A stretch of DNA of 64,000 nucleotides, from positions 1 through 64,000 of the forward strand of contig NZ_VCIW01000007.1 of NCBI RefSeq assembly GCF_005765165.1. The letters are read 5' to 3'. The stretch's first letter is position 1, and each line of letters opens with the position of its first letter. The stretch is from Paenibacillus antri (lineage in GTDB: Bacteria; Bacillota; Bacilli; Paenibacillales; YIM-B00363). The position numbers and the translations under genes are program-made. The notes under the pieces were generated by a model. That model saw only the letters and a list, made by a program, of their open reading frames with translations, had not been told where the DNA came from and searched no databases. Shown here in pieces: positions 59,367 to 64,000 of this stretch.

Positions 59367-60065
59367 CTGGAACACTTCGCATGTCTGTACGTCATTCGCG
59401 GCGAACCGTACCGATCGGGGAACTGCATGAATTTATACTCGGAGGAGACGCTGGTCGGCCGGTTGTCCAAACAGATGACGCCGGATTTCGCCTTCATCAA
59501 CCCGTTTATCTCCAGGCAGCACCTCGTCATCCGGAAGGAGCGGGAGAAGGCGGTCCTATACGACTTGGGGAGCCGGCACGGCACGGAAATCAACGGCGTA
59601 CGGGTCGCGCCTCACACCCCGCACCCTCTCGATAACTTCGATATCATCAAGCTCGCCAAAGGCATGATCGTCCTCCACTTCTCTTATTTGTTCGCGGATC
59701 AGACGCTGGAAATCGAGCCGTTCAGTATCGTCAAGCGGTTGGAAGCTCCGGAACCGCCGCTGACGATCCATTGGGAGAAGCGGGAATGCGTCGTGGAAGG
59801 CAAGCGGATCCCGATGTCCGAGAAAGAATATTTGCTGATTCGCGTGCTTCATGAACATGCGAACCGGCTCGTTACGGTCGAAAAGATCAAGTCCAGCGTA
59901 TGGCCGGAACGATCGCCCGGAGCGGAGGGCGTTCCGGATGTGACGCTCGACGAATTGAACGCGCTCATCTATCGGGTCCGCAAGAAGTACGGAAAAGACA
60001 ACTTTCTTATCAGCGCCGTACGCGGCAGCGGATACGTGCTCGAATCGGAATTGAAATTGTCATAA
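59367..60065 (+). CDS. FHA-domain / winged-helix (OmpR-type) protein, probable CTG start
   Basis: The protein has 232 residues from CTG 59367. The FHA domain carries ISRQHLVIRKEREKAVLYDL and GSRHGTEING, the phosphothreonine-binding motifs. The C-terminal half is a winged-helix DNA-binding domain (MSEKEYLLIRVLHEHANRLV, then LIYRVRKKYGKDNFLISAVR). AAGGAGGGG at 59352-59360 stands 6 nt before this CTG and the domain begins right there. An in-frame ATG at 59310 has no ribosome site. The combination suggests a transcription factor controlled by binding to a phosphorylated protein. The MurA-like gene follows 19 nt later. Confidence 0.82.
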   Translation: MEHFACLYVIRGEPYRSGNCMNLYSEETLVGRLSKQMTPDFAFINPFISRQHLVIRKEREKAVLYDLGSRHGTEINGVRVAPHTPHPLDNFDIIKLAKGMIVLHFSYLFADQTLEIEPFSIVKRLEAPEPPLTIHWEKRECVVEGKRIPMSEKEYLLIRVLHEHANRLVTVEKIKSSVWPERSPGAEGVPDVTLDELNALIYRVRKKYGKDNFLISAVRGSGYVLESELKLS

Positions 60066-60084
60066 CGAGAGTGGGAATCTATTC

Positions 60085-61380
60085 ATGAAATATATCCAGG
60101 CGGAGCATTCGGGCCCTCTGAACGGGACCGTACATATTCCGGGCGCGAAGAACAGCTCCCTTGCATTGCTCGCCGCCGCTTGTCTGGCGGACGATATCGT
60201 AACGTTGGAGGGCATCCCGCGAATCGACGATATCCGTATTATCGCGGGGATCGGCCAAGACATCGGCATGGGGATGAAGCGGGAAGGCGGAACGATCGTC
60301 GTCGATCCGCGCTGGATTCATAGCGCCGTCATCGACCCGGGCAAGGCTTCCAGCTATCGGGCTTCCTATTATTTCGCGGGCGCGCTGCTGTCCAAATTCG
60401 GCAGGGTTACGATCGGATTTCCGGGAGGCGACGATTTCGTCTCCCGGCCGATCGATCAGCATATCAAGGCGTTCCAAGCGTTGGGAGCGATGGTTCGGCT
60501 CTACAAGGATTATTTCGTCGTCGAAGCGGCGTCGCTGCGCGGGGCGGATATTTACTTCGACACGGTGACGTCCGGCGCGACGATGAACGCGATGATGGCG
60601 GCCGTCCGGGCACACGGTCGGACGCGTCTATTCAACGCTGCCGTGGACCCGGAAGTAGTCGATACCGCGAACTTCCTGAACCGGCTCGGCGCGCGGATTT
60701 ACGGGGCGGGAACGGAGCGCATCCGTATCGAAGGCGTTCCCTATTTGCACGGGGGTACGCACGCCGTCATTCCGGACCGGCTGATCGCCGGCGCGTTCTT
60801 GATGTCTGCCGGGCTCCATGGCGGACAAGTTACCGTTCTCGACGCCATACCCGAGCATCTCGGCGCCCTTCTCGCCAAGCTGGAAGAGATCGGCATGACG
60901 ATCGAATGCGGGGAACAGCATATTACCGCTTACGGATCGGGCTCGCTGCGGGCGACGCGCATTCGGACGGGCATGTATCCGGGCTTCGCCACGGACCTTC
61001 AGCAGCCTATGACCGCACTGCTGCTGCAGGCGAAGGGCAAGAGCATCGTGACCGAGCGCGTCTATCCGAAGCGGTTCGCCCACGTGGCGCAGCTGCGCCG
61101 TCTCGGTGCGGATATCGAGATTCGGAAGGAGAGCGCCTTCGTCCGGGGCGGACTTCCGCTGCAGGGCGGATGGGCGCATGCAACGGACGTGCGGGCCGGC
61201 ACTTGCCTGCTGCTGGCGGGCCTCGCGGCCGAGGGCGTCACGCGCATTACGGGGATCGAGCACCTCGAGCGCGGCTACGAGGACGTGATCGGGAGCTTCC
61301 GGGCCATCGGGGCGAAGGTCTCGATGCGCGAGACGGATGCGCAAGCGCTGCCCGAGCCGTATCGCATGCAAGGTTCATAG
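60085..61380 (+). CDS. murA: UDP-N-acetylglucosamine 1-carboxyvinyltransferase homologue with Cys-to-Asp active site
   Basis: The protein has 431 residues, full length for MurA, which adds enolpyruvate to UDP-GlcNAc in the first committed step of peptidoglycan synthesis. Conserved residues seen: Lys22-Asn23 (GAKNSSLALL), Arg92 (YRASYYFAGALL), the RPID loop (Arg121), the general base Asp (GFATDLQQPM) and Arg in LERGYED. The catalytic loop reads PGGDDFVSRP where the usual motif is PGGCxIGxRP, so Cys115 (E. coli numbering) is Asp116 here. Cys-to-Asp enzymes are active and resist fosfomycin. Whether this copy is the only MurA of the cell cannot be seen. It follows the FHA protein gene as an operon, and a GAAA-loop terminator follows. 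Confidence 0.9.
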   Translation: MKYIQAEHSGPLNGTVHIPGAKNSSLALLAAACLADDIVTLEGIPRIDDIRIIAGIGQDIGMGMKREGGTIVVDPRWIHSAVIDPGKASSYRASYYFAGALLSKFGRVTIGFPGGDDFVSRPIDQHIKAFQALGAMVRLYKDYFVVEAASLRGADIYFDTVTSGATMNAMMAAVRAHGRTRLFNAAVDPEVVDTANFLNRLGARIYGAGTERIRIEGVPYLHGGTHAVIPDRLIAGAFLMSAGLHGGQVTVLDAIPEHLGALLAKLEEIGMTIECGEQHITAYGSGSLRATRIRTGMYPGFATDLQQPMTALLLQAKGKSIVTERVYPKRFAHVAQLRRLGADIEIRKESAFVRGGLPLQGGWAHATDVRAGTCLLLAGLAAEGVTRITGIEHLERGYEDVIGSFRAIGAKVSMRETDAQALPEPYRMQGS

Positions 61381-61394
61381 GTAATCGCAAAGGG

Positions 61395-61413
61395 CGCCGA
61401 AAGGCGTTTTTTT
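61395..61413 (+). terminator. terminator after murA
   Basis: CGCC-GAAA-GGCG followed by seven T residues. Confidence 0.8.
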
Positions 61414-61531
61414 GTTTTGTTAAGACGGCTCTCAGATTTATATAATCTTCAAACCCCGTTAATCTTCAGCTTACATACAACCTGCATACTTCTACTCGTA
61501 GGACAAGGGAGACTAGGAGGGAGAGGAAGTT

Positions 61532-62545
61532 ATGCTGGGAGCGAGATCGAGTCGGGAAGGCGGCGCGATCGAGGTTATGACGGACGGGGAGTACGCGGCG
61601 GGGAAGCGCCCCTGGTTCGGGCGTTTGTCGGAAGGGCGGTACGAGGCATTTTCGTTCGCTGTCCTGGGAGACCGCTGCGGAATGGCGACCGAAGGCGTGT
61701 TCGAACGCGCGTTGGAGATCTTGAAGGACCTGAGGCCAGAGTTCGTCGTCACGGTGGGTGACATGATCGAGGGCTACTGGCGGAACGAAGCGGACGCGCA
61801 CGCGGAGTGGGACGAGTTCGATGCCAAGGTCGAAGCGGCGGGACTGCCGTTCTTCCCGGCCGTCGGCAACCACGATTACAGCAATCGGCTGATGGCGGAC
61901 GTCTGGCGGGAGCGGAAAGGACCGACGTATTACGCCTTCCGCGTCGGAGACGCGCTGTTCGTCATGCTGAACACCGAGCAGACGCCGGACGAGCTGCCGG
62001 ATGCGGTCGTCGACGCCATCAAGCGGGCGACGGACGGCATGACAAGCGGCGCAGTACCGGCCGGGGAAGTCGGAAAGTCGTTCTATGCGGATCTGGTCGC
62101 CGCCGTTCCTCCCGAGCAGCTCCTCAGCCTCTCCAAGATCATTCTGTCGTTCGGCGATGATCAGCTGGCGTTCGTCGAGCGGACGCTGGCGGAGCATGCG
62201 GATGCGACGTGGACGTTCGTCGCGATGCATAAGCCGGGGTGGAAGACGGACGGCGAGGAGTACGCCAAGCTGATGCGGATGCTCGAAGGCCGCAAGCATA
62301 CGATCTTCGCCGGACATCTTCACGCCTTGGAATACGAAGAACGGAACGGAAACGAGCGGATTCAGATGGGACGAACGGGCGGATTGGCTCACGGCGACGG
62401 CATGGCCCCTTGCGACGCGAACATGATGCTGTGGGTCACGGTGCGCGGCGGGAAGCCTTCGTATCGCGTGCTGCCGTTGGACGGAATCCGCGAGATCGAC
62501 GCTTACGCGCCGCCGAAGCCGACCGCCGTGAGCGAAGGAGCGTAG
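61532..62545 (+). CDS. calcineurin-like metallophosphoesterase 1
   Basis: The protein has 337 residues. The five phosphoesterase motifs are visible: FAVLGDRCG, VVTVGDMIEGY, VGNHDYSNRL, FVAMHKPGW and FAGHLHALEY, giving the dimetal site (GDR instead of DxH in the first motif). No signal peptide is seen, so it is probably cytoplasmic. AGGAGGGAGAGGA precedes the ATG, the first gene after the murA terminator. It is followed after 3 nt by a second metallophosphoesterase. Confidence 0.85.
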   Translation: MLGARSSREGGAIEVMTDGEYAAGKRPWFGRLSEGRYEAFSFAVLGDRCGMATEGVFERALEILKDLRPEFVVTVGDMIEGYWRNEADAHAEWDEFDAKVEAAGLPFFPAVGNHDYSNRLMADVWRERKGPTYYAFRVGDALFVMLNTEQTPDELPDAVVDAIKRATDGMTSGAVPAGEVGKSFYADLVAAVPPEQLLSLSKIILSFGDDQLAFVERTLAEHADATWTFVAMHKPGWKTDGEEYAKLMRMLEGRKHTIFAGHLHALEYEERNGNERIQMGRTGGLAHGDGMAPCDANMMLWVTVRGGKPSYRVLPLDGIREIDAYAPPKPTAVSEGA

Positions 62546-62548
62546 ACG

Positions 62549-63379
62549 ATGAGCGGAACGGAAGCTATCTACTTTATCCACCTGACGGACATTCATATCA
62601 GCGTGCCGGGGAAGACGCCGCTGTTCGGACTCGATACGACCGAGAAGTTTCGGAAGACGCTCGCGAGCGTCGCCGCGCTGCGGACGAAGCCGGCGTTCCT
62701 CGTCGTCAGCGGGGACCTGACGCATGACGGCGACGTCGAGGATTACCGCTTCCTTCGGTCGCTCGTCGACGACGCGGAGCGGGAGCTCGGCATTCCGATT
62801 CATGTCGCGCTCGGCAATCATGACCGTCGGCCGGCCTTCCGCGAAGGGTTCCTAGGCGAAGCGCCTTCGGAGCAGTCTTATTATTACAGCTTCCTCTCGG
62901 GCGGGCTCCGGGTCGTCATGCTGAATACGCAGGTGCCGGACTCGCATGCCGGTCGGATCGACGAGGCTCAGCTCGTCTGGCTGCGGGAGCTGTTGGAGCA
63001 GCCGGCGCCGCTAGGAACCGTACTCGTGCATCATCATCCGGCGGTGCGCACGCCTACGACGGTTATGGACGATCATCTCTTGGAAAATGCATCGGACCTC
63101 GCGCGAGCCATCGAAGGAAGCGACGTCATCGGTCTGCTGTCCGGACATATTCACTACCACAACGTCGGCACGTTGAACGGCGCGTTGTGCGCGGCGGCGG
63201 ACGGCGTCGCCTTCGGCTTGGATGCTTCCGCGGAACGAGCGATGCGTTTCCTCGAGCGATCGGGGTATAACCTGGCGACGGTGAAGGATCGCGGCATATC
63301 CGTACAACCCATGACTTTGCCGGGCGAGCAGCGTCTGCTCTACGAACATGTCTTCACAGCGGAGTACGCGGCGAAGTGA
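62549..63379 (+). CDS. calcineurin-like metallophosphoesterase 2 (CpdA/GpdQ-like)
   Basis: The protein has 276 residues. Motifs: FIHLTDIHIS (DxH), VVSGDLTHDG, LGNHDRRPAF, VLVHHHPAVR and GLLSGHIHYHN. The length and motif pattern match the CpdA/GpdQ group of cyclic nucleotide and glycerophosphodiester phosphodiesterases. GAAGGAG precedes the ATG. It is followed by a sugar-binding lipoprotein gene 35 nt later; together these may serve uptake and hydrolysis of a phosphodiester or sugar phosphate. Confidence 0.88.
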   Translation: MSGTEAIYFIHLTDIHISVPGKTPLFGLDTTEKFRKTLASVAALRTKPAFLVVSGDLTHDGDVEDYRFLRSLVDDAERELGIPIHVALGNHDRRPAFREGFLGEAPSEQSYYYSFLSGGLRVVMLNTQVPDSHAGRIDEAQLVWLRELLEQPAPLGTVLVHHHPAVRTPTTVMDDHLLENASDLARAIEGSDVIGLLSGHIHYHNVGTLNGALCAAADGVAFGLDASAERAMRFLERSGYNLATVKDRGISVQPMTLPGEQRLLYEHVFTAEYAAK

Positions 63380-63414
63380 GCGCAGAGAACATTTTCCGAT
63401 GGAGGGAAAGTAGG

Positions 63415-64000
63415 ATGTTCCATACGAAAACGAAGCTTGGCGGTTTACTGGCGCTGACGATGCTGTTCGCGTCGGCGTGCGGCAATGCGAACGGAACGGT
63501 CGACGGGACGGCGGCCGCCGCGGGCGGAACGGACGTTGGGGAGAAAGTCAAAATCACGTTCTACTCCTACAATCTTGCGATCGCCAGCCAGAAGGAAGGT
63601 ACGCAGCAGCTGATCGACGAGTTCGAGGCCGCGCATCCGCAGATCGACATCGATCCGATCGCCGTCGCTTCCACGGAAATCAACACGAAGGTGCAAGCGG
63701 ACATCGCCGCGGGGGCCAGCCCGGACGTGGCGCAGCTCGTGTTCGACGGGCTCGATTACGCGGTCCACAATTACAATGCCAAGGCGCTGGAGGATGTCGT
63801 GCCGGCCGAGGAGCTGTCGAAGACGTTCGAAGGGTTCTCGCCCAACGGGCTGGAGCTCGGCAGACTGAACGGCAAGACGTACGGGCTTCCGTTCACCTTC
63901 AGCACGCCGGTCTTGTTCTATAACGCGAAGCTGTTCGCGGACGCGGGACTCGACCCGAACGCGCCGCCGACGACGTGGGCGGAGGTGAAGGAGGCCGCGC
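63415..64000 (+). CDS. extracellular solute-binding lipoprotein, 3' end missing
   Basis: The frame is open to the end of the window (195 codons visible). Signal peptide with lipobox FASAC (Cys22), spacer, then a family 1 binding-protein start: KITFYSYNLAIASQKEGTQQ, QADIAAGASPDVAQLVFDGL and GKTYGLPFTFSTPVLFYNAK. It resembles UgpB-type binding proteins for glycerol-3-phosphate and sugars. GGAGGGAAAG precedes the ATG. The neighbouring phosphodiesterases make a phosphorylated substrate attractive, but this is inference. Confidence 0.88.
   Translation, partial: MFHTKTKLGGLLALTMLFASACGNANGTVDGTAAAAGGTDVGEKVKITFYSYNLAIASQKEGTQQLIDEFEAAHPQIDIDPIAVASTEINTKVQADIAAGASPDVAQLVFDGLDYAVHNYNAKALEDVVPAEELSKTFEGFSPNGLELGRLNGKTYGLPFTFSTPVLFYNAKLFADAGLDPNAPPTTWAEVKEAA

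Overview
The window looks like a chromosomal segment of a GC-rich, spore-forming Bacillales of the Paenibacillaceae (Paenibacillus or Cohnella type). The support is consistent Gram-positive Shine-Dalgarno sites with frequent TTG/GTG starts, an SLH-anchored surface protein, Lpl-type sugar transporters, a membrane-bound AraC regulator and a PBSX-like tail module. This placement is inferred from gene content, not from a marker gene. No rRNA, tRNA, CRISPR array, transposase or integrase was recognised.

Layout. 1-2880 is the 3' part of a repeat-rich S-layer-anchored protein. 3121-9894 holds a TerC-type membrane protein, then a compact locus of a class I isoprenoid-synthase-like enzyme, a short peptide with a nitrile-hydratase-type leader ending in YVWS, and a convergent membrane histidine kinase. 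Next come a TetR regulator whose palindromic operators flank an SDR-family gene, and a small haem-copper-oxidase-like membrane protein with a cupin. 10009-13327 encodes a STAND-type LuxR regulator and an MFS transporter.

13664-33018 is a contractile phage-tail module of PBSX (Xkd) type: ArpU-like regulator, terminator, tail terminator candidate, sheath, tube, tail-assembly chaperone with a -1 frameshift site, tape measure, LysM protein, hub, duplicated DUF2577 proteins, baseplate proteins, large fibre proteins and a Crp/Fnr regulator. It has no capsid, portal, terminase, integrase, holin or endolysin, so it resembles an R-type tailocin or domesticated tail without its own lysis genes.

33111-35709 carries an SRPBCC protein, a DUF3048 lipoprotein and a GNAT acetyltransferase. 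35993-56284 is a polysaccharide-degradation locus: a giant heparinase II/III-like enzyme, a pyruvyl-transferase-like protein, a secreted enzyme with a cohesin-like domain, a surface protein with a dockerin-like end, two FAD-type proteins, an Lpl-type ABC importer and its membrane-bound AraC regulator. Four promoters in this locus share one architecture: TTGCGCAT-like site, a second TTGNNNATNTAC site about 20 nt on, and a -10 hexamer starting exactly 31 nt after the second site. This points to one local regulon.

56639-59123 holds a second AraC regulator, a PhyH-type dioxygenase and a LamG-domain protein. 59367-61380 pairs an FHA/winged-helix protein with a MurA homologue whose catalytic cysteine is replaced by aspartate. 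61532 to the end has two metallophosphoesterases followed by a sugar-binding lipoprotein that runs off the window.

The main candidates for undescribed biology are the prenyl-synthase-like/NHLP-peptide/kinase locus (3979-7127), the lysis-less contractile tail (13664-33018), the shared four-promoter architecture of the polysaccharide locus, and the Cys-to-Asp MurA.
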